A DNA stretch of 21,831 nt from Alphaproteobacteria bacterium (GTDB lineage Bacteria > Pseudomonadota > Alphaproteobacteria > Sphingomonadales > Sphingomonadaceae), in the NCBI GenBank assembly GCA_005882415.1, contig VBAE01000236.1, positions 1 through 21,831 on the forward strand, in the 5' to 3' direction. Position numbers and translations under genes: made by a program. This document shows positions 1 to 7,122 of the stretch, in pieces. The notes beneath the pieces were generated by a model. It had not been told where the DNA came from. It worked only from the letters and a program-made list of their open reading frames with translations, and ran no database searches. Position 1 is the stretch's first letter. Each line of letters opens with the position of its first letter.

Positions 1-452
1 GTATCGAGAATCTGACCCTCACCGGCTCCGCGGCAATCAACGGCACCGGCAACGCCCTCGACAACATCATCACCGGCAATAGCGGCAACAACGTGCTGAT
101 CGGCGGCGCGGGGGCGGACACGCTCGACGGTGGTTCAGGCAACGACACCTATTCCTACGGCTCGATCGCAGATTCCACCTCCACCGCGCACGACACGGTA
201 AAGAGCTTCGATACGGGCCACCTGCTGAACCTCTCCGCGATCGACGCGAATTCCGGCACCGCCGGCAACGACGCCTTCAGCTTCATCGGCACCGGCGCCT
301 TCACCCACAGCGCCGGCGAGCTTCGCGCCTGGCAGTCCGGCTCCGACTGGGTCGTCGAAGGCGACACGAACGGCGACGGCACTGCCGACCTTGTGATCAC
401 AGTTCAGGTGGCGAACGGCCACGCCCTCGTGGCGGCGGACTTCGCCTTCTGA
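1..452 (+). CDS. RTX-type calcium-binding repeat protein, C-terminal fragment (5' end outside window)
   Basis: The open frame runs in from the window edge (first full codon at 3) to TGA at 450-452. The visible protein starts with an NxLTGxxxxNGTGNxxDN pattern, followed by a nonapeptide-like GGAGADTLDGGSGNDTY stretch. This is the Gly/Asp-rich beta-roll signature of hemolysin-type (RTX) calcium-binding proteins, which are normally exported by type I secretion. The last ~100 residues form an acidic domain ending in FAF, with DTNGDGTADLVI resembling a calcium-binding loop; RTX proteins usually carry the secretion signal at the extreme C-terminus. Cargo function cannot be told because the N-terminal part is missing. 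It could be a serralysin-like protease, a lipase or an adhesin. RTX assignment is firm, role unknown. Confidence 0.85.
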   Translation, partial: IENLTLTGSAAINGTGNALDNIITGNSGNNVLIGGAGADTLDGGSGNDTYSYGSIADSTSTAHDTVKSFDTGHLLNLSAIDANSGTAGNDAFSFIGTGAFTHSAGELRAWQSGSDWVVEGDTNGDGTADLVITVQVANGHALVAADFAF

Positions 453-465
453 GCCCGTGGGGGGC

Positions 466-494
466 GGCGGCGGGGCGTTGGGGGCCCCGCCGCC
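466..494 (+). terminator. GC-rich hairpin after the RTX gene
   Basis: An 11-bp perfect stem (466-476 with 484-494) and a 7-nt loop lie 14 nt after the RTX stop codon. There is no clear T-run behind it (only CTT), so it may be an RNA 3'-end structure rather than a true intrinsic terminator. Confidence 0.35.
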
Positions 495-577
495 GGGGCT
501 TGACGCACGGCCTCTTACCGCGATTGAACGGCAGCGCCCCTTGCGCGTTGGCGGGGTCGGGGAACAGGAGATCCGTG

Positions 578-931
578 ATGCGTCCACTCATGCTCTGCCT
601 CGGGATGGCAGGCTCGATCATGCTGGCAGGCTGCGCAACCATCGTTCCCGGCGGCCGAATGCCCGGAAGCGAGCTCGTCGGCCGCTCCCTCCGGGTCGAA
701 ACCGCCAACGGTCAGACCTCCACCCTGAACCTCCAGCCCGAGGGCCGGGTCGAGGCCCAGTTCGGCGAGCGCCACGTCGCCGGCCTGTGGCGGGCCGAGG
801 ACGAGCGGCTCTGCTTCGTCTGGGGCGGCAATTTCGAGGAATGCTGGCCCCACGACCGCCCCTTCCGCCGCGGCCGGACCGAGACGATCACCAGCAGCCG
901 CGGCAACGTCGTCCGGGTGACGCTGCAATAG
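578..931 (+). CDS. small outer-membrane-type lipoprotein, unknown function
   Basis: The protein has 117 residues. The ATG at 578 is preceded by ACAGGAG at 564-570 with good spacing, so I prefer it to an upstream in-frame start at 500. The N-terminus is a typical lipoprotein signal peptide: a positively charged start, a hydrophobic stretch, then a lipobox LAGC with the cysteine at residue 19, the expected lipidation site. The mature part is a small, probably beta-rich domain with an RVEAQFGERHVAGLW segment and two further cysteines (CFVW and ECW), which could form a disulfide in the periplasm. I do not recognise a named family. It is convergent with the C40-like gene, with only 18 nt between the two stop codons. 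Confidence 0.8.
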   Translation: MRPLMLCLGMAGSIMLAGCATIVPGGRMPGSELVGRSLRVETANGQTSTLNLQPEGRVEAQFGERHVAGLWRAEDERLCFVWGGNFEECWPHDRPFRRGRTETITSSRGNVVRVTLQ

Positions 932-949
932 CCGAGGGTCGCGGGCTTG

Positions 950-1867
950 CTAAGCCAGGCGCCGCCGCTGCAGGCCCTCCGAAGGGAGGCAGCGCAGCGG
1001 CTCGATGGAGACTTTGCCGGTGTCCGGGGTGATGTGGATGACGAGTTGGTCGTCGACCATCAGGCCCGGCGCTCCGGCGCAGAAGACGAGGTCGCCGCGG
1101 CGGAGGGTTGCACCGTCGGGGACGGGCTCGCCGAGGGCGGTCTGGAGATCGGCTTCGCGGGGGGCGGGGGTGCCGCATTGGCGGAGGGCGAGCTGGATGA
1201 GGCCGGGGCCATCGACGCCCTGGATCGTGCGGCCGCCTTGGCGATAGGGGACGCCGAGCAGGCGCTGGGCGGCGGCGACCGGGTCTTCCTCATAATGGCC
1301 GACTCGGCGAAGATAGCTCAGGGGCACGAAGCCGGCTTCGATCCGGAGCAGGGCGCCCTGGACCTCGCCTGAGAGGCGGGAGCCCATTGGGAGGCCGGTG
1401 AGGGTGGGGGAGAGGAGATCGGCGCCGGCTTCGACTGGGGCGGAAGCTTCGATGACGACGTGGGTCGCCTCGAACGGGGCGACTAATTCGATCGCTTCGA
1501 CATAGCCGACGCGGTGGTCGGCGCGGCAATAGCCCCAGGCCCAGCCGGCGGTGACGTCGACCACCGCGAACTCCTCGCCGGGGAGAAGCTCGGAGACTGC
1601 GGGGGCGCTGTCGGAGGGGCCTGAGCGGAGCAGGCGCGGGGAGAGGCCGCAGGCTCGCACGGTGGGCCGGGCGTAATGGGGCGCGAAGAGCTGCCCCGCC
1701 AAAGCGACGTCGGCGATGTCGCGGCGGTAGGCGTGGATTCGCGGGTCCAGGCGCAGGGACGGCCCCCTGAGCGAGAAGCGCTCAGTGCTGGAGGAGGATG
1801 CCCCGTTCCTTGGGGGCGCGCCGCTGGGCGCTTTCCTGCTGCTCGATATTGCGTTCGAAGCGCTCAA
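950..1867 (-). CDS. NlpC/P60 (C40)-like protein with SH3 domain, catalytic residues missing
   Basis: The open frame encodes up to 305 residues. A bacterial SH3-like region spans about 85-130, a second SH3-like part follows to about 188, and an NlpC/P60 fold covers about 195-300. C40 enzymes cleave D-Glu-diamino acid bonds in peptidoglycan peptides using Cys-His and a polar third residue. Here the block normally reading GxDCSGLVQ reads GVDGPGLIQ, with Gly220 at the nucleophile position; the GHV-type His block reads GAPGLM; the third-residue block reads IHITPD. This is therefore probably a non-catalytic wall-binding or regulatory protein, or a decaying gene. The start is uncertain: the only ATG (1867) overlaps the MarR gene by 86 nt, and family homology begins near residue 41 (DPRIHAY), where no ATG, GTG or TTG is available. 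A CTG start after AGGGGG near 1755 is possible. Confidence 0.75.
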   Translation of the reverse strand: MSASNAISSSRKAPSGAPPRNGASSSSTERFSLRGPSLRLDPRIHAYRRDIADVALAGQLFAPHYARPTVRACGLSPRLLRSGPSDSAPAVSELLPGEEFAVVDVTAGWAWGYCRADHRVGYVEAIELVAPFEATHVVIEASAPVEAGADLLSPTLTGLPMGSRLSGEVQGALLRIEAGFVPLSYLRRVGHYEEDPVAAAQRLLGVPYRQGGRTIQGVDGPGLIQLALRQCGTPAPREADLQTALGEPVPDGATLRRGDLVFCAGAPGLMVDDQLVIHITPDTGKVSIEPLRCLPSEGLQRRRLA

Positions 1868-2150
1868 GAAACTCCTGCCCTATGCTGGTCTTGGCGACGA
1901 ACACGTTGCGGCGATCCGCCTCGTCGCGCACGCGCCGCAGATAGCCGAGCGTGCCGAGCGTATTCAAGGCGCGAGTGATGACAGGCTTGGATACACCCAA
2001 TATATGCGCGAGGCCGCGGACCGTGTGCGGCCCGGGGGTGAGATAAACCAGCAAAAGCAAGGCCATCTGCCGGTTGGTAAGATCGGGCTGTCCGGACCGG
2101 ACATATCCGATCAGGGTCTGCATCCAGTTCCTGAGGGCGCGTTCCGACAC
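1782..2150 (-). CDS. MarR-family winged-helix transcriptional regulator
   Basis: The protein has 122 residues and starts at GTG 2150, with GGAG 8 nt upstream of it. The central part (about 20-95) has the MarR winged-helix layout: an LTNRQMALLLLVYL helix, the recognition region GVSKPVITRALNTLGTLGYL, and a wing with the DEADRRNVFV motif (MarR proteins typically show DxRxxxxxLT here). Such dimeric proteins usually repress nearby operons and often respond to small ligands. It lies upstream of the C40-like gene and downstream of the broken M17 gene on the same strand, an arrangement I associate with sphingomonads. An inverted repeat in the preceding intergenic stretch (2182-2244) is a candidate autoregulatory operator. 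The ligand is unknown. Confidence 0.85.
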   Translation of the reverse strand: MSERALRNWMQTLIGYVRSGQPDLTNRQMALLLLVYLTPGPHTVRGLAHILGVSKPVITRALNTLGTLGYLRRVRDEADRRNVFVAKTSIGQEFLERFERNIEQQESAQRRAPKERGILLQH

Positions 2151-2181
2151 AGGTCCCTCTCCAATTTTCCTAGAAGCTTAG

Positions 2182-2244
2182 TTTCGCACCCTAAACCAGT
2201 CAGATCGGTTTTCGTTTCGTTAGCCTTTGGAATTTCGTGCGAAA
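2182..2244. promoter_or_regulatory. candidate MarR operator: inverted 8-mers and a local palindrome
   Basis: TTTCGCAC at 2182-2189 is exactly inverted as GTGCGAAA at 2237-2244. The second copy lies inside a compact palindrome TTTCG-TG-CGAAA (2233-2244). Both are in the AT-richer intergenic stretch before the MarR start codon. MarR proteins commonly bind short palindromes in their own promoter; assigning this one is inference. Confidence 0.35.
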
Positions 2245-2258
2245 AAGCATTCGCTTCG

Positions 2259-3501
2259 TCAGCGGGGGTAGCGGGCGGACAAAGCGTGGAAGACCGCGCG
2301 GAGGCCCAAGGCCTCGCCGCCCTTGGGCCTTCCGGGCTTCGAGGAGGGCTGCCAGGCGAAGGTGTCGAGATGGGCCCAGGGCGTCCCGTCGGGCACCCAG
2401 CATCTCCTCGTAGGGCGACCAGAGCGGCATCCGCCACAAGGGGTCGGAGACCAGCGTGCCGGCCGCGAGGAGATCGGCGGCGAGGGCGTCGTCGTTCACA
2501 AACAGGGCCGGAAGGTCCGGCCCGAGCGCGACTCGGGCGGCGCCGGTGAGGGTGGCGAAATCGACGATCAGCTCCGGCCCAGCCTCGCCGGCGCGGGTCA
2601 GGGCGTCGCCGAGGATGAGGCGACCTTCGGCGTCGGTATTGCCGATCTCGACGCTGAGGCCCTTGCGGCTGGGAAGGATGTCGCCGGGGCGGAAGGCGTT
2701 GCCGGAAATGGCGTTCTCGACCGCGGGGATGACGAGGTGGAGGCGGACGGGGAGGCGGCTCTTCACGATCAGCCGTGCGAGGGCGAGGGCGTGGGCGGCG
2801 CCGCCCATGTCCTTCTTCATCAGCCGCATGCCGGAGGAAGGCTTGATGTCGAGCCCGCCGGAATCGAAGCAGACGCCCTTGCCGACGATCGCGATCCGCG
2901 GATGGCGCTCGTCGCCCCAGTCGAATTCGATCAGGCGCGGCGCCCGCTCGGGCGTTGCGGCACGGCCGACGGCGGCGACCATCGGATAGCCTTCGTCGAG
3001 CTCGCGACCGGAAGTGACTGTCACCCGGGCGCCGCATTCCTTCGCCACGTCGCGCACGGCCGCCTCGAGTTCGGCCGGTCCGAGGTCGCCGGCGGGGACG
3101 TTGACCAGGTCGCGGACGAGGGCGGTGGCTTCGGCGAGCAGCACGGAGTCCTCGATCCGCGCCGGATCGGAGCTGACGAGGATTCGCGGGCCCTTGGTGG
3201 AGGGCTCCTTCTTGTAGCGGTCGAAGCGATACTGCCCCAGGAGCCACCCTAGGGCGGCAGCGCCGGGGGAAGCGCCCTCGATCCGGTAGCGGCCTTCGGG
3301 CAGTGCCTCAGCGGCCTTGGCGAGGCACCAGGGGCCGAGCGCGGCGGAGTCGGCGACTCCGACGGCGGCGGAACGCACCCGCTCGGGCTGGCCCTTCAGC
3401 CAGGCATCGAAGCTTTTCCGATCGACGAGGTGGAGCTGGACCGCCTGCTGCCCCTTGTCCGCCTCGATCAGGGCCGCGGGATCGGACTTGCGCTCTTTCA
3501 T
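2259..3501 (-). pseudogene. M17 leucyl aminopeptidase family protein, disrupted by internal deletion with frameshift
   Basis: ATG at 3501 follows GGAG with 8-nt spacing. Family M17 enzymes are two-metal aminopeptidases. The metal and catalytic residues are all present: GKG Lys208, FDSGG Asp213, IKP Lys220, KKD Asp231, and NTDAEGRL with Asp290, Glu292, Arg294. The frame is normal through WSPYEEML (residue 368, about position 2398). Then it changes: the expected C-terminal block (VPDGTPWAHLDTFAW, GRPKGGEALGLRAVFHAL) continues in another frame to a TGA at 2259-2261. The conserved segment that should lie between, with an xADxxN...GGFAGAI...AAxFLxxF pattern, is missing. As sequenced, translation would run on in the wrong frame to 2200, giving 433 residues with an unrelated tail. 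The loss removes a structural part of the catalytic domain, so activity is unlikely. An assembly or sequencing error is the main alternative. Confidence 0.8.
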
Positions 3502-3535
3502 GGGGTCAGCTCCGGAAGTTGGTCGTTTCGGGTCA

Positions 3536-3606
3536 AATGCGATCGAAATAAAACAGGTTCAATTCACCACTGAAATTAAATGGAACAAGTTCAACAGTTA
3601 AACAGC
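3536..3606. promoter_or_regulatory. AT-rich divergent intergenic block with repeated GTTCAA motif
   Basis: Between the M17 gene (start 3501, minus) and the small membrane protein (start 3719, plus) is a conspicuously AT-rich stretch. It has two related sites, ACAGGTTCAAT (3554-3564) and ACAAGTTCAAC (3586-3596), 32 bp apart; the second contains the palindrome GAACAAGTTC. Promoters for one or both genes probably lie here. I could not define convincing -35/-10 pairs. The rest of 3502-3718 shows nothing else. Confidence 0.35.
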
Positions 3607-3718
3607 CATGTGGGCGGAACATCGCAAATGTTTACCGGCACCCGCCGCCATGATAGCTTCGACTCCGGGCAAATGCGGCAGCAACTGCCGTGGGAGGCCC
3701 GAAAAAGGGGAGGTTCTC

Positions 3719-3994
3719 ATGGACGACGGTTTCTCATTCTTCTGCGGCTCCGTTCCGATCCTGCTGCTCTTGTGGCGCCACGGTGGGGGTCCCGGGCCCG
3801 GACCGCTGTTCCTGCTGATCGCCGGCTGCGTCGGCGGCCTCGTCTCCTGGATGGTCTTCGGACCCGAGCTCGGGAAAGACGGCGGGGCGCTCCAGATCAT
3901 GACCATTGCGATCGCCGGCGGCGCCTTTGCGGGCATCGCGGTCGACGCGGCGATGGGCATGGCGCGCGGCAACCGGGCAGGACCGAACGCCTAG
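3719..3994 (+). CDS. small two-TM membrane protein, unknown function
   Basis: The protein has 91 residues. ATG at 3719 is preceded by GGGGAGG at optimal spacing; an in-frame ATG at 3608 lacks this and was not chosen. Two hydrophobic segments are visible, about residues 27-49 (LFLLIAGCVGGLVSWMVFG) and 60-80 (MTIAIAGGAFAGIAVDAAMG), with a short hydrophobic stretch FFCGSVPILLLLW near the N-terminus. Glycine spacing within the helices suggests tight packing or oligomerisation, loosely like small YeaQ/YmgE-type membrane proteins, but I cannot assign it to that family. It is convergent with rimO and followed by a hairpin at 4008-4029. Confidence 0.7.
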   Translation: MDDGFSFFCGSVPILLLLWRHGGGPGPGPLFLLIAGCVGGLVSWMVFGPELGKDGGALQIMTIAIAGGAFAGIAVDAAMGMARGNRAGPNA

Positions 3995-4007
3995 GCCGGG
4001 GGCGGAG

Positions 4008-4032
4008 CGGCGCTCCTGAAGGGGCGCCGTTT
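4008..4032 (+). terminator. probable intrinsic terminator after the small membrane protein gene
   Basis: A stem of 9 bp including one G-U pair (4008-4016 with 4021-4029) and a TGAA tetraloop is followed by TTT. It begins 13 nt after the stop at 3994 and ends just before the convergent rimO stop codon at 4035. Confidence 0.5.
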
Positions 4033-4034
4033 CG

Positions 4035-5366
4035 TCAGCCAAGCGGAACTCCGAACAGATCGTGCTCGTCGGCGTCCTCGACGAGGACCCGGACGAAGTC
4101 GCCCTGGGCGATGCCGTGGGCGTCGCGCAGGTGGACCTCGCCGTCGATCTCGGGCGCGTCGGCCATCGAGCGGCCGGTGGCGCCGCCTTCCTCGTCGGCA
4201 AGGTCGACGATCACGTCGATCTCACGGCCGATTTTGGCCTGGAGCTTGGCCGCGGAGATTCGCGCGGTGAGCTCCATCAGACGGGCGTAGCGCTCTTCCT
4301 TCACTTCCTCCGGCACGACGCCGGGGAGGCTGTTCGCCGCCGCGCCTTCGACCGGCTCGAAGCGGAAGGCGCCGACCCGGTCGAGCTGCGCTTCTTCAAG
4401 CCACTGCATCAGATAGTCGAAATCGGCATCGGTCTCGCCGGGGAAGCCGACGACGAAGGAGGAGCGGATGGCGATGTCCGGGCAGATTTCGCGCCAGCTG
4501 CGGATCCGCTCGAGCACCTTGGCTTCATTGGCCGGGCGCTTCATCGCCTTCAGCACTGAAGGCGAGGCATGCTGGAAGGGGATGTCGAGATAGGGGAGCA
4601 CCAACCCTTCCGCCATCAGCGGGATGACCCGGTCGACGTGCGGATAAGGGTAGACATAGTGGAGGCGGACCCATGCGCCCAATTTGCCGAGCTCCCGGGC
4701 GAGATCGGTCATATGGGCGCGGACCGGCTCGCCCTTCCAGCTCCACTCGGCGTGGCGGAGGTCGACGCCATAGGCCGACGTGTCCTGGCTGATCACCAGC
4801 AGCTCCTTCGTCCCGGCGGCGACGAGCTTCTCGGCCTCGCGAAGGATCGCGTCGGGGCGGCGGCTGACCAGGTCGCCGCGGAGGGACGGGATGATGCAGA
4901 AGGCGCAGCGATGGTTGCAGCCTTCGGAAATCTTTAGGTAGCTGTAGTGGCGGGGCGTGAGCTTGAGGCCGCCCTCGGGCACCAGGTTGAGATAGGCGGA
5001 AGGCGGGATCGGCGCGGCGACATGGACGGCGCCGACGACCTGCTCGTACTGGTGGGGGCCGGTGACGGCGAGCACCTGCGGGAATTTGGCCCGGATCAGG
5101 TCCGCGTCCTTACCCATGCAGCCGGTGACGATCACCCGGCCGTTCTCGGCGATCGCCTCGCCGATGGCCGCGAGGCTCTCCTCCTTGGCGGAATCGAGAA
5201 AGCCGCAGGTGTTGACCAGCACCACGTCCGCCGCGTCGTAATCGGGCGAGAGCTGGTAGCCGTCGGAGCGAAGCTTGGTCAGGATCCGCTCGGAATCGAC
5301 CAGCGCCTTGGGGCAGCCGAGCGAAACCATGCCGACCTTGGGCGGGGAGGGGAGTATCGTTGCCAT
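4035..5366 (-). CDS. rimO: ribosomal protein S12 methylthiotransferase RimO
   Basis: RimO is a radical-SAM enzyme that beta-methylthiolates a conserved Asp of ribosomal protein S12. With the ATG at 5366 the protein has 443 residues, close to the family's ~440. The N-terminal UPF0004 domain has its three cluster-binding cysteines in SLGCPK, NTCGF and TGCMGK (Cys18, 54, 83). The radical-SAM motif is SEGCNHRCAFC (Cys150, 154, 157), followed by IPSLRGDLVSRRP, which is diagnostic of RimO rather than MiaB. The C-terminal ~65 residues form the TRAM domain. An alternative ATG at 5381 would add five residues; neither start has a clear Shine-Dalgarno, and cysteine numbering close to the E. coli enzyme favours 5366. 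The gene appears monocistronic. Confidence 0.95.
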   Translation of the reverse strand: MATILPSPPKVGMVSLGCPKALVDSERILTKLRSDGYQLSPDYDAADVVLVNTCGFLDSAKEESLAAIGEAIAENGRVIVTGCMGKDADLIRAKFPQVLAVTGPHQYEQVVGAVHVAAPIPPSAYLNLVPEGGLKLTPRHYSYLKISEGCNHRCAFCIIPSLRGDLVSRRPDAILREAEKLVAAGTKELLVISQDTSAYGVDLRHAEWSWKGEPVRAHMTDLARELGKLGAWVRLHYVYPYPHVDRVIPLMAEGLVLPYLDIPFQHASPSVLKAMKRPANEAKVLERIRSWREICPDIAIRSSFVVGFPGETDADFDYLMQWLEEAQLDRVGAFRFEPVEGAAANSLPGVVPEEVKEERYARLMELTARISAAKLQAKIGREIDVIVDLADEEGGATGRSMADAPEIDGEVHLRDAHGIAQGDFVRVLVEDADEHDLFGVPLG

Positions 5367-5431
5367 GGGAGCGGGCCACATAGGCGATGAGGCGCGGTTT
5401 TCCTAGGGGGGTGAGGCGGGCGAGGGGGCGT

Positions 5432-5488
5432 GGAAGTTGACAAAGCTTACGCCCGATCGCGGGATTCGCGGGGAGTTTGTCAACTTCC
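5432..5488. repeat. 13-bp perfect inverted repeat (GGAAGTTGACAAA ... TTTGTCAACTTCC)
   Basis: Arms at 5432-5444 and 5476-5488 are exact reverse complements separated by 31 bp. The right arm contains the TGA stop of the HTH gene on the minus strand (5480-5482). There is no T-run. It looks like a dispersed palindromic element and may end the transcript of the minus-strand gene. Its family is unverified. Confidence 0.7.
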
Positions 5489-5968
5489 GCATGGTTTTGC
5501 CCCCTCCGGGTCGACCATCGCCAGTATCTCTTCGAGGCTTAGCGGCAGGCCGGTGCGGGGTTTTTGGGCGGAGTTTCGAGCGACTGCCTTGTCGAGATTG
5601 CGAAGGATGCGCATGCTCGCACCGGGCGCCTCGCGGTGGGTCCAGCCGACGACGCGGCCGGCATAGTGACGCGGGCGCCACTCGCCATTCGAGGCGCGTT
5701 CGAACAGGGGAGAGCGCCGCGCCTCCGCCTTGCGCTCCGCGGCCCGGTCGAGCGCCAGGTCCCAGGCGCGGGCGAAACCCTCGGCGCCGGGGCGGTCGCG
5801 AAGATTGTAGGCGCTCTGCCGGCTCATCCCGAGGATCTTCGCCGCCTCGCCCGGCTTCATCCCGCGGGCGAGGGCCAGGATGAAGAAATATTGCCGCCGC
5901 ACCGTCCACCCATCGCGCCGGCCGCGAAGCGGGACTGGGGTGAAGTGGAGGAGGTCCGAATCGTCCAT
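5480..5968 (-). CDS. helix-turn-helix domain protein, unknown function
   Basis: With the ATG at 5968 the protein has 162 residues. An upstream ATG at 6103 would add 45 low-complexity residues that look non-coding. A helix-turn-helix is visible near residues 25-60: LARGMKPGEAAKILGMSRQSAYNLR, with the alternating pattern of resolvase- or terminase-small-subunit-type HTH domains. A basic, Trp-containing middle follows (EWRPRHYAGRVVGWTHRE), then a short tail with LSLEEILAMVDPEG. The gene probably encodes a DNA-binding protein, possibly of phage or mobile-element ancestry given the neighbouring low-GC DUF3800 gene. The Shine-Dalgarno is poor (GAGG abuts the ATG). The last residues overlap the palindromic repeat at 5476-5488. 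Confidence 0.65.
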   Translation of the reverse strand: MDDSDLLHFTPVPLRGRRDGWTVRRQYFFILALARGMKPGEAAKILGMSRQSAYNLRDRPGAEGFARAWDLALDRAAERKAEARRSPLFERASNGEWRPRHYAGRVVGWTHREAPGASMRILRNLDKAVARNSAQKPRTGLPLSLEEILAMVDPEGAKPCGS

Positions 5969-6133
5969 CCTCAGCTTATGACTGAAGGGCGGGGGTGTAG
6001 GAAAGTGTTTTCGTTCTTGCTGTGTTCCGCAGTGTCGACTAACGGGGGCAGATGGCTGTCCTAACTCTGAGATGGGGGGTAAGTGGAGTGCCGCGGGGAC
6101 CACAGTCGCTTCAAACGATCACGCTAGCGGCAG

Positions 6134-7099
6134 GTGGTTGCTTTGCTTGTTGAGGCTCATTTCGACGAGAGCGGAACGGATGCCAAAGAGGTAACTGTCG
6201 CTGGTTATATCTTTGAAGCGGGTCGGCTGGCGGAGTTCTCCGAGAAATGGAAGGTTGTTCTTCAGCAGTACAATCTACCATTCTTCCACATGGTTGATTG
6301 TGCACACGGAAACAAGACATTCGCGCATCTCAAACAAGACCGCAACGCTCGGTCGGCCATTCAACTCGAACTGATGCGGCTAATCCGGCGCTATGCCGTC
6401 AATGGCATTATCGCCAACATTTCGAACAACAAAGAGGATCGCAAGGGTAGCTATTTGGCGGCTGCCGAGGCAGCTGCGCGCGCTGTTATCAGTTGGTCAC
6501 AACGTACTGCCTATGATGGGAAAGTCGCTTACTTCTTTGAGCAAGGCGCAACCGGCGAGGGGGCATTAAAAGAGTTCTTCTCTGGACTTGACCAAGAGCA
6601 GAGACAAGAATTCCTCTACCAAAGCCACACCTTCTCGGAGAAGGCAGACAGTCCGGCAGTGCAGGCTGCCGATCTCCTCGCGTGGCAATATCACAACTTT
6701 ACAAAAAAGCGGGAGACGAAGGACTTAGCAAGGCTCGACCTTAGGTACCTTTTGAGAACACCTCACCTCATCGATGACAGCGAGGGTGATCCACCAAGAG
6801 AATCGCGATGCGAAAGTATCGCTGAAAGCCGTGTTAGAAGGGAGACCATATACTATCTCCCACGGAAAGACCGTGATCCAGAGGGCGGTAATTTCGTGCT
6901 CTTGGCTGATGTCCAAATGTTCTCCGGCAAAAGTAAAGGTAGCATTCTAGCCTGCCCTGCTTGTCGCCGTGCGGTTGCCGAGGATATTACCCTTAAGGAT
7001 ATCTGGTTCCCGAACAACATAACGAAGTCAATGCAGGTGAAATGTTGGTGCGGGACGTGGTGTGGGTTCCCGAAGACCGCTATTCCTTGCGCTCCCTAA
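6134..7099 (+). CDS. DUF3800 domain protein with C-terminal cysteine cluster (low-GC islet)
   Basis: The protein has 321 residues, starting at GTG 6134 with a weak ribosome site; TTG at 6143 is possible. The N-terminus has HFDESG (Asp11-Glu12), the opening motif of DUF3800, followed by PFFHMVD near 49-55, FFEQGA near 134-139 and the closing motif QAADLLAWQ with Asp180. This spread of acidic residues resembles RNase H-like nucleases, a proposed rather than proven relationship. After residue 270 comes a CPAC ... CWCG cluster (Cys274, 277, 304, 306, plus 310), typical of a zinc ribbon. DUF3800 genes are often found in mobile and defence loci. Codon use and base composition are clearly more AT-rich than the flanks, suggesting acquisition by transfer. 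Function unknown; nucleic-acid processing is the best guess. Confidence 0.75.
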   Translation: MVALLVEAHFDESGTDAKEVTVAGYIFEAGRLAEFSEKWKVVLQQYNLPFFHMVDCAHGNKTFAHLKQDRNARSAIQLELMRLIRRYAVNGIIANISNNKEDRKGSYLAAAEAAARAVISWSQRTAYDGKVAYFFEQGATGEGALKEFFSGLDQEQRQEFLYQSHTFSEKADSPAVQAADLLAWQYHNFTKKRETKDLARLDLRYLLRTPHLIDDSEGDPPRESRCESIAESRVRRETIYYLPRKDRDPEGGNFVLLADVQMFSGKSKGSILACPACRRAVAEDITLKDIWFPNNITKSMQVKCWCGTWCGFPKTAIPCAP

Positions 7100-7122
7100 G
7101 GGTTGCAGCCGTCCTCAGTCGA

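Noticed and set aside
2111..3247. Minus-strand frame of 378 codons overlapping the M17 gene
   Set aside because: Arg/Pro-rich shadow frame of the M17 gene. Its C-terminal part is not the family's C-terminal block, which is in the third frame.
5969..6103. N-terminal extension of the HTH protein to an ATG at 6103
   Set aside because: The 45 extra residues look non-coding, and the stretch lies in the composition change toward the low-GC islet; ATG 5968 fits the protein better.
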